Part shown: positions 9,997 through 19,700 of the stretch, piece by piece | Layout: every line of letters starts with the position of its first letter | How positions within the stretch are numbered: the first letter of the stretch is position 1 | Assembly: GCA_963792875.1 (NCBI GenBank) | Contig: CAWBXV010000003.1 | Span: 434,001-498,000, forward strand | Reading direction: 5' to 3' | DNA: 64,000 nt | Source: JAHEGP01 sp963792875 | GTDB lineage: Bacteria > Pseudomonadota > Gammaproteobacteria > Pseudomonadales > JAHEGP01 | The notes under the pieces: generated by a model | What the model was told of the DNA's origin: nothing | The model's database searches: none | What the model saw: the letters and a program-made list of their open reading frames with translations, nothing else | Position numbers and translations under genes: made by a program

Positions 9997-10021
9997 AAGG
10001 GGCCGATCGCGGCCCCTTTTT
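9997..10021 (+). terminator. Rho-independent terminator of the sulfatase gene; intron target site
   Basis: GGGGCCG (9999-10005) pairs perfectly with CGGCCCC (10010-10016) around the loop ATCG, followed by TTTTT (10017-10021). The group II intron begins at the next base. Confidence 0.85.
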
Positions 10022-10406
10022 GTGCGCCCGGCACGGGCGCACTCCTGGAGGCGCAAGTCCTCCCGTGAGCTGGCCACAGCGAGCGAAGTGAAGCGCAACT
10101 GCGGAAGGGCGACCGACCGTGGGGAGGAAGCGTGGAGCGTAAACCGTGAGCCGATGAACAAGAACCGGATAGAAGGCGCTGCCGAGCAGGGCGAGCGGGC
10201 AAGAAGCCGTGAAGCTCTCGTGGCCAAGGCGAAGTGGCGTAAATTCGGCGGTTGTGCGGTGAAGGAGTGCGGTCTTACCCGGGGAGATCTCGCCTCATGC
10301 CTGAAAGGGCGACGTGGAGACACGGAGCGAGAAGTCAGCAGAGGCCATAGTAGCCGCCGATGAGGGGCGAAGGGCCGAACGAGAAGGAGCGTCAGACGCC
10401 TTGTCG

Positions 10407-11768
10407 ATGAGAACGGTAGTGCATCAGATGCCCGCGCAGGCGGGGCGGGTCGTGGAAGGGCGAGGTGAAGCCTTGTCCCAATCGACCAGTGATGAAACCG
10501 GCCTCCCGCGACAGGAACCGGAGGGCGCAGGGCGAGACCTGCTGGTGCAGGCGCTCGCGAGGGAGAACATGCAGCGCGCCTGGAAGCGCGTGAAGGCAAA
10601 CAAGGGTGCTGCGGGTGTTGACGGTCTGGACATAGCCCGGACGGGAGAACACCTCCAACACGCGTGGCCGACCATCAGGCAACAACTGCTGGAGGGCACG
10701 TACAGGCCGCAGCCTGTGCGGCGCGTGGGCATCCCGAAGCCGGACGGTAGCGAACGTGAGTTGGGGATCCCCACCGTGACCGACCGTCTGATTCAGCAGG
10801 CACTGTTGCAAGTGCTGCAACCGTTGATCGATCCGACCTTCAGTGAGCACAGCTACGGGTTTCGCCCCGGACGCCGGGCGCGGGACGCGGTGCTGGCCGC
10901 GCAGCGGTACGCGAGTCAAGGTTGCCACATCGTGGTGGACGTTGACCTGTCGAAGTTCTTCGACCGGGTCAACCATGACATTCTGATCGAGCGCCTGAGC
11001 AAGCGCGTGAACGACGCCGGGGTGATCCGGCTGGTGCGCGCCTACCTCAACGCGGGCATCATGGATGGCGGTGTGGTGATCGAGCGGGTAGAGGGGACGC
11101 CGCAGGGCGGCCCGCTCTCGCCGCTGCTGGCCAACGTGTTGCTGGACGAAGTGGATCGGGCGCTTGAACGCAGAGGGCATCGCTTTGCCCGCTATGCCGA
11201 CGACTGCAATGTGTATGTGCGCAGTAGGAAGGCGGGCGAGCGGGTGATGTGTCTGCTGCGCCGCTGCTACGACAAACTGCATCTGAGGATCAATGAATCC
11301 AAGAGTGCGGTAGCCTGTGTGTTCGGCCGCAAGTTCCTCGGCTACGCCCTATGGCAAGCCGGAAACGGCGAGGTGCGACGCGCGGTGTCGGAGAAGGCGC
11401 TGGCAACGTTCAGGCAAAGGGTCAGGCAACTGACCCGGCGCAACGGCGGACGTAGCCTAGCGGAGGTGATCGAACGGCTGCGAAGCTTCTTGTTGGGATG
11501 GAAAGGGTATTTTGGGCTGGCGCAAACGCCCAGTGTCTGGCGCAGGCTGGACGAGTGGGTTCGCCGACGCCTGCGTGCCCTCCAGCTCAAGCAGTGGCGG
11601 CGGGGTAAGACGATCTACCGGGAACTGCTCAGTCTTGGAGCCAGTGTCCGGGTGGCGAGATCGGTGGCGGCCTTGAGTCGCCGCTGGTGGCATAACAGCC
11701 TCTCTGCTGTGCACCATGTGCTGACGATTGCCTACTTCGACCGGCAGGGAGTGCCGCGGCTCTCATGA
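10407..11768 (+). CDS. ltrA: Group II intron reverse transcriptase/maturase
   Basis: The 453-residue intron-encoded protein drives splicing and target-primed mobility of its host intron. The reverse transcriptase domain is complete: KANKGAAGVDG (RT0/1), IPTVTDRLIQQALLQVL, YGFRPGRRARDAV, the TPQGGPLSPLLANV block, and the catalytic box RYADDCNVYV. A maturase (X) domain follows (FLLGWKGYFGLAQ). There is no HNH endonuclease domain at the C-terminus, as expected for class C introns. ATG 10407 (MRTVVHQMP) is chosen as the start; the frame also opens at 10314. The ORF sits in the domain IV loop of the intron RNA. Confidence 0.88.
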   Translation: MRTVVHQMPAQAGRVVEGRGEALSQSTSDETGLPRQEPEGAGRDLLVQALARENMQRAWKRVKANKGAAGVDGLDIARTGEHLQHAWPTIRQQLLEGTYRPQPVRRVGIPKPDGSERELGIPTVTDRLIQQALLQVLQPLIDPTFSEHSYGFRPGRRARDAVLAAQRYASQGCHIVVDVDLSKFFDRVNHDILIERLSKRVNDAGVIRLVRAYLNAGIMDGGVVIERVEGTPQGGPLSPLLANVLLDEVDRALERRGHRFARYADDCNVYVRSRKAGERVMCLLRRCYDKLHLRINESKSAVACVFGRKFLGYALWQAGNGEVRRAVSEKALATFRQRVRQLTRRNGGRSLAEVIERLRSFLLGWKGYFGLAQTPSVWRRLDEWVRRRLRALQLKQWRRGKTIYRELLSLGASVRVARSVAALSRRWWHNSLSAVHHVLTIAYFDRQGVPRLS

Positions 11769-11782
11769 CCTCAACTTCTCGA

Positions 11783-11858
11783 ACCGCCCGGTGCGGACCC
11801 GCATGCCGGGTGGTGTGGCAGGGGAACGGTCAGCACTGCTAACCGCCCCTATGCCGAT
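11783..11858 (+). ncRNA. Group II intron domains V and VI
   Basis: Domain V is the hairpin 11783-11814: a lower stem ACCGCCCGG/CCGGGTGGT with a G-U wobble in a CGC triad, a two-base bulge (TG), and an upper stem TGCG/CGCA capped by GACC. Domain VI (11815-11858) pairs GGCA with TGCC and GGGG with CCCC. The branch-point A at 11851 bulges between these helices. Confidence 0.75.
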
Positions 11859-11914
11859 ATTGGGGGGGCAGCCCGGCCTCACGGGGCCGACCCGGAACTG
11901 CGACGAGCGGTCGA

Positions 11915-13498
11915 TCAAGGGGGGCCGGCAGCGTCGCTTGCTACCGGGACGGGCCGTTGCGGAGGCAGCAGCAGGCCGGCGCGCCACACCAGCAGCAGCA
12001 CCGGCAGCCCCAGCAGCGCCGTCAGCACGAAGAAGCCCTCATAGCCCATCGCGTCCACCAGTGTTCCCGAGTAGCCGCCCAGCAGCTTGGGCAGCAGCGT
12101 CATCAGCGAGCTGAAGATGGCGTACTGCATCGCGGTGAAGCGGATATCGGTCAGGCTGGACAGAAAGGCGACGAAGGCGGCGCTGGCCAGGCCGGCGGAC
12201 AGGTTGTCAGCGGCAATCACCACATAGAGCATCCATAGCTCCCGCCCCATGGCGGCGAGCGCCAGAAACAGCAGGTTGGTGGCCGCGGACAGCAGCGCAC
12301 CCAGGAACAGCATGCGCATGACGCCGTAGCGCAGCGCCAGCAGGCCGCCGACGAAGCCGCCCGCGATGGTCATGAGCAGGCCGAAGGTCTTGACGACGCT
12401 GGCGATCTCCACCTTGCTGAAGCCGAGGTCGTGGTAGAACACGTTGGCGATCACGCCCAGCACGATATCGGAGATGCGGTAGACGCCGACCAGCGCCAGC
12501 AGCAGCAGCGAAGCCTTGAGGCCGTAGCGGTCGAAGAATTCCCGCACCGGTTCGACGTAGGTCTCCCGGAACAGCGCCGGGCTCGCCAGCCCCGCGCGCG
12601 TCAGCAGCGCCACGATCGCCGCGGCGACGGCCAGCGCCAGCGCCAGCCGCAGCCCCGCGACCGCCAGCGCCCCGGGCGCGGCCAGGCCACTGCTGGCGTG
12701 CGCTGCGGGCTGTGCGGTCAGGGCGAAGCAGGCCACGAAGCCGCCGACGGCGGCGGCGAACACCAGCAGAAAGCCGCCGTAATCCCTCGCCGCATGGGCC
12801 CCTGCGGGTGGGCGGTACGATAGCGGCTCGGGGATCAGCAGTGTGGTGACCACGCCCACCAGCATGAGTCCTGCCATGACCCCATAGGCCGCGCGCCATG
12901 CCTCGTAGCGATAGCTGTCGGCGTCGGATCCGAAATGGCTGGCCAGGAACAGCGCGCCGGCGCCCGCCGCCAGCATGCCGATGCGATAGCCGGCGATGTA
13001 GGTCGACGACAGCATGGCCTGCAGCTCGGCGGGCGCCGACTCGATGCGGTAGGCGTCGATGGCGATGTCCTGGGTGGCCGCCGCGAAGCCCAGCAGCACC
13101 GCGGCCAGCGCCATCAGCGTGAGGGGATGGGCGCCGCTGGCGGGGTCGATGGCGGCCATGGTGCCGATGGCGGCGATGATGCCGCCCTGGGCCAGCAGTA
13201 TCCAGGCCCGGCGCCGGCCCAGCCAGCGGGTCAACCCGGGCAGCGGCAAGCGGTCGACCAGCGGCGCCCAGATGAATTTGAACGAGTACGCCAGCGCCGC
13301 CCAGCTGAAGAAGGTCACGGCCGAGCGCTCGACCCCGGCCTCCCGCAGCCACAGCGACAGCGAGGAGAAGATCAGCAGCAGGGGGATGCCGGCGGAGAAG
13401 CCGAGGAAGAGCATGGTGATGACGCGTGGGTGCCGGAAGGCGCGCAGGGATTCGCGCCAGCGTTGCCACGTCGCGCGGTGGGTCGGGTGATCGGCCAT
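11915..13498 (-). CDS. ampG: AmpG-type muropeptide permease (MFS)
   Basis: A 527-residue inner-membrane transporter of the major facilitator superfamily. AmpG imports anhydro-muropeptides for peptidoglycan recycling and, in many Gammaproteobacteria, feeds AmpR signalling. The N-terminal signature is characteristic: PRVITMLFLGFSAGIPLLLI, then WLREAGVERSAVTFFSW, KFIWAPLVDRLPLP and the cytoplasmic GRRRAWI. About 12-14 hydrophobic segments are visible. ATG 13498 gives MADHPTHRATWQRW; the frame is open another 40 residues upstream, but that stretch does not look coding. It is co-directional with the lipid-synthase genes, 270 bp after them, and probably separately transcribed. The group II intron lies beyond its 3' end. 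Confidence 0.85.
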   Translation of the reverse strand: MADHPTHRATWQRWRESLRAFRHPRVITMLFLGFSAGIPLLLIFSSLSLWLREAGVERSAVTFFSWAALAYSFKFIWAPLVDRLPLPGLTRWLGRRRAWILLAQGGIIAAIGTMAAIDPASGAHPLTLMALAAVLLGFAAATQDIAIDAYRIESAPAELQAMLSSTYIAGYRIGMLAAGAGALFLASHFGSDADSYRYEAWRAAYGVMAGLMLVGVVTTLLIPEPLSYRPPAGAHAARDYGGFLLVFAAAVGGFVACFALTAQPAAHASSGLAAPGALAVAGLRLALALAVAAAIVALLTRAGLASPALFRETYVEPVREFFDRYGLKASLLLLALVGVYRISDIVLGVIANVFYHDLGFSKVEIASVVKTFGLLMTIAGGFVGGLLALRYGVMRMLFLGALLSAATNLLFLALAAMGRELWMLYVVIAADNLSAGLASAAFVAFLSSLTDIRFTAMQYAIFSSLMTLLPKLLGGYSGTLVDAMGYEGFFVLTALLGLPVLLLVWRAGLLLPPQRPVPVASDAAGPP

Positions 13499-13770
13499 AG
13501 GCTGGAGCGTGCTCGTCGTGCTGGCTGCAGGGAAGGGTTGGCCCGTCCAGCGCCGCGCCGGCTGGACTGAACGCCCGCCCGGGGCCGCCTGGCCGGGGCG
13601 CGTCACGTTAGCATACAAGCCGTGGGCAAAGCGACCCTGTCGCGGCGTTGCTGCCCGGCTGCGCTACCGCCACGCAGTGAATGCCGGCGCCTCGCAGCGG
13701 CAGCATCCACTCGTGGTCATCCTGGCCGTGCCTTGGTTGCGCTGGGGCGGACTGCCGGCCCGGCGTTTGC

Positions 13771-16700
13771 TCAGGCGGCGCTGCCCGGCCCGCGCACCAG
13801 CAGGCCGGCGCCCCGGGGGCCGTACAGGCGTCGGGCCAGCTCACCCAGCCAGCGGCCGAGCGCGGAGTTCTCGACCTGCAGGCGCCCGCGGTTGACGCCT
13901 TCGATCAACATGCGGGTCTCGTGGCAGGGGTTGACCACTTCCATCAGGGTCAGCATGAACGTGGCCTGCACCTCATTGGCGCCGGTCTCCTGGCAGTAGC
14001 GCTCCACGGCGCGCGAAAAAACCGGGTCGGGTGCGCCCGGCACTTCCTCGCTGGCCGCCGGGCCCAGGGTGTTGATCGCCTGGATCACGTGCGTGCGCCG
14101 CTCGGCGTAGGGCAGCGCCGCCAGCGCGTCGGGTTCGATGGGTCTGCCGATGGTATAGCACTGGCCGGTGTTGCCGATCGGGAACTCCAGCTTGCCCGCA
14201 AGGGGCTGCACCGGCAGCCCGCCGCTGAAGCGCACCGGCACGATCGGCAGCTGCTGCTTGATCGCCATATCCAGAAACAGCGAGCTGATCGTGGTCACCT
14301 CCTCGCGGCAGCTGCGGCTGCGCGTGCCCTGCGGGTGGACGAAGAAGGCCCGCTCGCCGCTGGCCAGGCTGCCGGCGAGACGGTCCAGTATGCCCGGCAT
14401 GGCGGTGGGCGATGTCTGGTCGAAGTAGACGATGCTCTGCGGATCCCGGCGGCAGCCCGGGTAGCTGAACAGCTGGCCCAGAATCCAGCCGATCCAGCGC
14501 CGCTGGTGCTTGGCGTTGGCCATGGTCACCACGGGCTTGCCCAGCAGCGCCGACAGGATGTTGGTGATCAGCAGGGATTCCAGCTGCACCTGATGGTTGC
14601 CCACGAAGATGGCGCCTCGGCCCTGCAGCGTCGCGAAGGCCTGCGGGTCCTCCAGCACCACGCGGCTCACGTAGCGCTGCAGCAGTCCCTCCCACAGATC
14701 CTGGCCCAGCCAGTGGTGGTCGATGCCCAGCAGGGCGTTCCACCAGGCGTGCACGGCGCCCAGGGCCAGGGTGTGGCCGACGCCGACCGCCGGCCGGTCG
14801 GCGACGACCACGTCGCCGCCGTCGTGGCCGATGGTGACATTGGGTGCTGTCAGCGGCAGCCCGTCGGGCACCAGCGAGGGATGTACCTGCTCCCTGGCGG
14901 CGATATGTTCTTTCACGGCAATGGTCTCCAGGTCGGTGGTATGGTAGATGCCGGCGATGGTGCCAGGCATCCAGTCGCAGGCGTCCACCTCGGTCTGATT
15001 GAGGCGCGTCCTGCCGGCCTGCATGCGCGCCAGGGCGACGCCGGGCTGAAAGCGGTGATCGCGCAGGAACGCGCGCCGCGCCTGCGGTTCGGCAGCGCCC
15101 AGCGCGCCCTTGGGAAAGCAGCTCTCCACCAGCCGATAGTCCAGCCAGACGCCGTCCGGCCCGATGATCTGCACCTTGAAGCGCGGCAGGTTGGGCGCCG
15201 CCAGGAAGCCGTCGAAGCGCACCTCGCAGCGCAGGGTGCCGGCGCCGGGGGTGGGGCCGTACACGTTCAGCTCGGTCACGCGCGCCGGATAGCCCACCAC
15301 GTCGCGGGGGATGCGCTGGCTCCAGCGCCACAGCTCGTCGTGGGGGATGCCGTGCAGCGAGGCGTCCAGCAGCGCCGGGTGCAGGCGGCCGCGCGGCACC
15401 GCTGAGCCCGTGGCTGGCACAAAGCCGGCGTCGACCTCGGTCGAGGCGCCCTCGCTGCCCTGCACGCCCGCGGTCCACAGCTGGAACGCCGGCCCGTGGA
15501 ACAGCCGGCCGCAGGCGTAGGGGTCGGCCATCGCCGCCCCCGCCAGGGCTGGCAGCGGCTCGGGCCGAGGCGGATAGTCGCCGGTCAGCACCACGCCGCT
15601 GGCGACCTCCAGCTCCGCGCCGTCGCTGTCGGCCGCCAACAGCCGTACCCGGAACTGCCCGGCTGCGCTGTGCTCGGGCACGGTGCGCAGCTGGCGCGGG
15701 CCGTCGAAGTCGAGCCACGCCTTGAGCTGGACGTCCCGCACGCCGATGACGCGGCCCGGCACGGCGTCGGCCAGCAGGTCCACGATCGACATCATGGGCA
15801 GGGCCGGGCGGTTCCAGGTGGGGCAGTGGTCGGCCAGCCAGCGGTCGACCGCCGGGTCCAGCCGGCACGTGGTGGCGCCGCCGGGCGCCACTTCCCTGCT
15901 GGCGGCGCCGGGGGCAGCCAGTGTGCGCTCACCGGGGCCGGGCTGGCGACCCCGGTTGTCCGGCGGGGTGCCGGAGGCGATGCGCATGCCCATATTGTCG
16001 GCGCAGTAGATGCGCATGCCGTCGACCCACAGCGACGCCGAGGCGATCGCAAACGGGCCGCGCTCGTCGCCGCCGACCTCGGTGATCTCCATGGTGACCT
16101 GCACCAGGCGGTTCTTCGGCACCACCTGACCGCGGTACTTCCAGGTCATGGGCTGGTCCAGGGCGATGGGCTCGAAGTAGGGCTGCTCGATGCCCTCGTG
16201 CATGCCGCGCGCGAGCATGGCGTACTGCAGCAGCTGGATCATGGCCTCGATGCCCAGCGAGCCCGGCTGCACCGGATCCTGGAAGAAGTGGGCCTTGAAG
16301 TACCAGTCGTCGGGGGCGACGTCCCGCTCGGCGCGGATAGCGCCCAGCCCCTTGGCGCCGGCCTCGGGCCAGTAGCCGGTGATGCGGTGCAGCATGCGCA
16401 GCTTGGCGCTGCCGATGGCCGGCGCCTGGGTGAAGCAGGTCGTCCCCGGCGCCGACAGGTCCGCGTGGTAGTCGCTGGGCTCCGTCAGCCAGCGGCGGTC
16501 GGCGTCCCGGGTCGGCAGCCCCACCTGGTTGGCCAGCGCCACCGGCGGGAAGAAGCCGAACACCGTGGTCATGTCGTAGACGCGGCGCTCGCCCAGGAAG
16601 CAGCCCACCTCGAAGTTGACGATGATCATGCCGGCGGACTGCGAGATGTTGGTCAGCGTGACGCGGGTCACCAGCGTCCCGGCGTCGTCGAACAGCTCGC

Positions 16701-19700
16701 CCTCCAGGGTGCCGGTGCCGTCCAGGTTGCGGAAGCACAGCTCGTCCTTCACGGTCAGCGCTGAGCCGACGTAGCTGGCCAGCCAGCCGCAGGGCTGCAG
16801 GGCCGCCTCCAGCAGCACCGCGTAGGGCATGGTGCGGGCGCCGTTGTCGTCGAAGTACCAGGCGTCGGGCGGGATGTCGTACTCCACCTCCACCGTCGAG
16901 CCGATCTCCATGCCGCCGATGCTGCCCGAGGTGCGGGTGACCCGCGACAGGAAGTGGTAGGGCGGCCCCGGCAGCCGGGCGTACCCGCCGCGGCCCGTCG
17001 AACGGGCCGTACATCGGGCCGAACGCGGCCGAGGGTCTGCCCCAGGCGCAGGCCAGCAGCGAGGGGTAGCCGAACTCGAAGCGGCCGCCGTCCGGGGTGG
17101 GCACGCTGGCCACCGCCTTGGTCTCGACGTGCCCCTCCAGCAGGGGCTGGTGTTCCAGCGGCCAGTCCGGCACCAGCTCGCAGGCCCACGCGGCGGGCGT
17201 GGAAGGCCTTGCGGCCGTCGACGGTGCACAGCAGATCGGCGTAGACGGTGGGGATGGGGCCGGCGACGACCTCCTCGACGAACACCTCGTAGATCAGCTC
17301 TCTGGAGTCCGGCGTCACCTGGCCGCGGCAGCGCAGGTCGAAGGCCTCGTTGCGGACCGGCTGGAAGCGCCAGCCGTCGCGCTCGATGGTGTAGCCCAGT
17401 GCGGCGATATAGAACGACATCGCCTGCAGGCAGCCCTCGAACATCAGGGTGCCGGGCATGCACGGGTCGTTCTTGAAGTGGCCGTCGAAGATACCACTCG
17501 TCTGCCGTCCAGTTCGACGCGCGAGCGCAGGTAGCCGCGCCCCCACGGGCCGCCCGCGCTGTCGAAGTCGCTGACCTCGCCCAGGAACAGCATGCGGCCG
17601 CTCTGCACGGCGGGGCTGTCGGTGTGGGGCAGGGTGTACTCGAAACCGGCGCCGAAGCACTCATAGGGCCTGCCGTCGGCAAAGGCCTGCACCTGCGCGG
17701 CGCTGAAGCGCCGGTGCTGGCACGCCGCCTGCGGCGGGTCCAGGCGGGGGCTGGCGCAGGGTTTGGCGTCCTCCGGCGACCACAGGATGCCGGCGGAGTT
17801 GGCCAGCTCCTCGTCGCTGAAGAAGCCGGCCTGGCCGTGGCGCACCTGGATGCGGGGTCTGCCGTCGACCACGCAGTCGTAGTGGAAGAAGAACAGCCGC
17901 ACGGCGTCCTGGCGGGCGTGGCCGTCGACGTGGATGTCGTAGCAGAGGGTATCGCCCGCCCTGGGCAGGTCGTCCTGGAAGGTCAGCTCACAGCCCAGCA
18001 GGCGGTAGACCCGGTCGCTGCGGTTGAGGAAGTCGATGCCCATATAGGAGATCAGCATCAGGTCCGCCTGGCCCGACTCGATCAGAATGCCCGCCGGCAT
18101 GCGGCCGCGGTTGAGGTACCAGGAGTCCGCGCGCACGTCGGTCTCGGTCCACAGGGTGCCGGTGCCGAGCACGCCGGGTTCGGCGTCGATGCCGGTGACG
18201 CGGTCCGCCAGCAGCAGCGGAGGCTCGGGCATGCGCACCTGGCGCTGGTAGCCGTCCTGCTGCGCGAACAGCTCGCCGAAAATCGCCGAGATGCGCCCGG
18301 AGGCGTGGGTCTCGAGCTGCTGCCGGTCCAGGCGCGGACCCTTGGGCAGCGGCCGCCCGCCCCTGGCAGGCTGCCCGGGGGCGGCGGACGCCGCTGCCGG
18401 CTGCGGCCGTGGCGTCGGCATGGGCGTGACCGGCGCCAGCCGGGGCGGCGCGCTGGGCGCGGGTGCCGGTGCCGGAACCGGGGCGACGCGGGGCGCCGCG
18501 GCAGCGGCTGGCGCCGGTGCCGCGCGCGCCGTCACCGCTATGGCCGCCGCGGGCAGGGTGGCGGGAGCGTTCACCGCCAGGCGGGCCTCGGCCGCCGGCG
18601 CTGCGCCCGCGCCGTGAGCCAGCCGCTGCTGCAGCGCCATGAAGTGCTGATGCAGCTGCGCCTGCTGGGCGATGAACTGGCGGTGGACCTGGGTGAGGTG
18701 CTCGAAGCGCGCCTGCCAGGCCGCGTTGGCGGCGTCGGGTGCGGCCGCGGTGGCGGCTGCCAGCGCGATGGTGGCGGGGGCGGCGTGTGCCGCCGGCCCC
18801 ACCGACACCAGCGGCGGCGCCGCGTCTGCTGTGCTGGGTCGCCCCGTCGGGGCGGGCGCCGCGGCGACCGGCCTGCTGACCGGCGCCGGGATGCGCTCGG
18901 CGTGCGGCTCGGCCCCGCTGAAATCGGGCAGCAGGTGCTCATCGAACACCGAGGGTAGTCGTGGAGCGGGCTCCATCATGCAGACTCCGTTGGAAGGTAG
19001 TGCCGGGCGGCGCGCGGCCGGCCGGGGGGGTAGGGTGACCGGGGGTCGGTGCGCCGGCAGCGACAGCAGCAGGGGTTTGCGCCCCCCGCGGCCGTCGGCG
19101 GTCGCCGCGCTGGCCGTGGCGCTGGCGCGCAGCAGCGGGCCGGGGTCGAACGCCACGCCGGCGGCCAGCAGTGCGCCGGCGGCGTCGACGATGGCGTCGA
19201 AGCCGCGGCTGCGGCGGTCCAGCGGCACCACCACGGCCTGCTCCAGGCGCGCGCCGAGAATCTCCCGGATCCAGCTCGAGCAGGCGCCCTGCGGGCCGTG
19301 CTCGACGAAGATGCGCACGCCGTCGGCCCAGGCCTGTTCGATCATGCGCGGAAAGTCCAGGGTGCTGCGGTTCTGCTGGGCGATGACCTGGGCGCAGGTC
19401 TCGCGCTCGGGCCGGTAGGCGTGCTCGCAGCCGCCGGAATAGAAGCGCACGTCGCCGCAGTCGCCCACCGCGCGCCGGTGGATGTTGAGCCAGGGCTCGC
19501 GGAACTCGTCCACCTCCGGTACGTGGGCCGCCATGTTGTAGTCCAGCGGACGGCACTGGTTGGGGCCGAGCGCCTCGACCACGCGGCGGCAGGCGGCGGC
19601 ATCGCCGGCGATGACGCAGTTGGCGGCGGTGTGGATGATGGTGAGATGCACGCGCTCCTCGCCGGCGACGCAGGCGCGCACCCGCTCGAGCGGGTGCAGC

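Larger units (their letters stand above)
10022..11858 (+). mobile_element. Complete group II intron (class C-like), 1837 nt
   Basis: The 5' end is GTGCG, the group II consensus, starting right after the T-run of a terminator. Insertion just 3' of terminator hairpins is the known habit of bacterial class C introns. About 385 nt of structured RNA precede the maturase ORF. The 3' end carries a domain V hairpin and a domain VI with a bulged A at 11851, seven bases before the end at ..CCGAT (AY rule). 5' and 3' RNA parts and the ORF all look intact, so the element may be active. The exact 3' junction could differ by a few bases. Confidence 0.8.
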
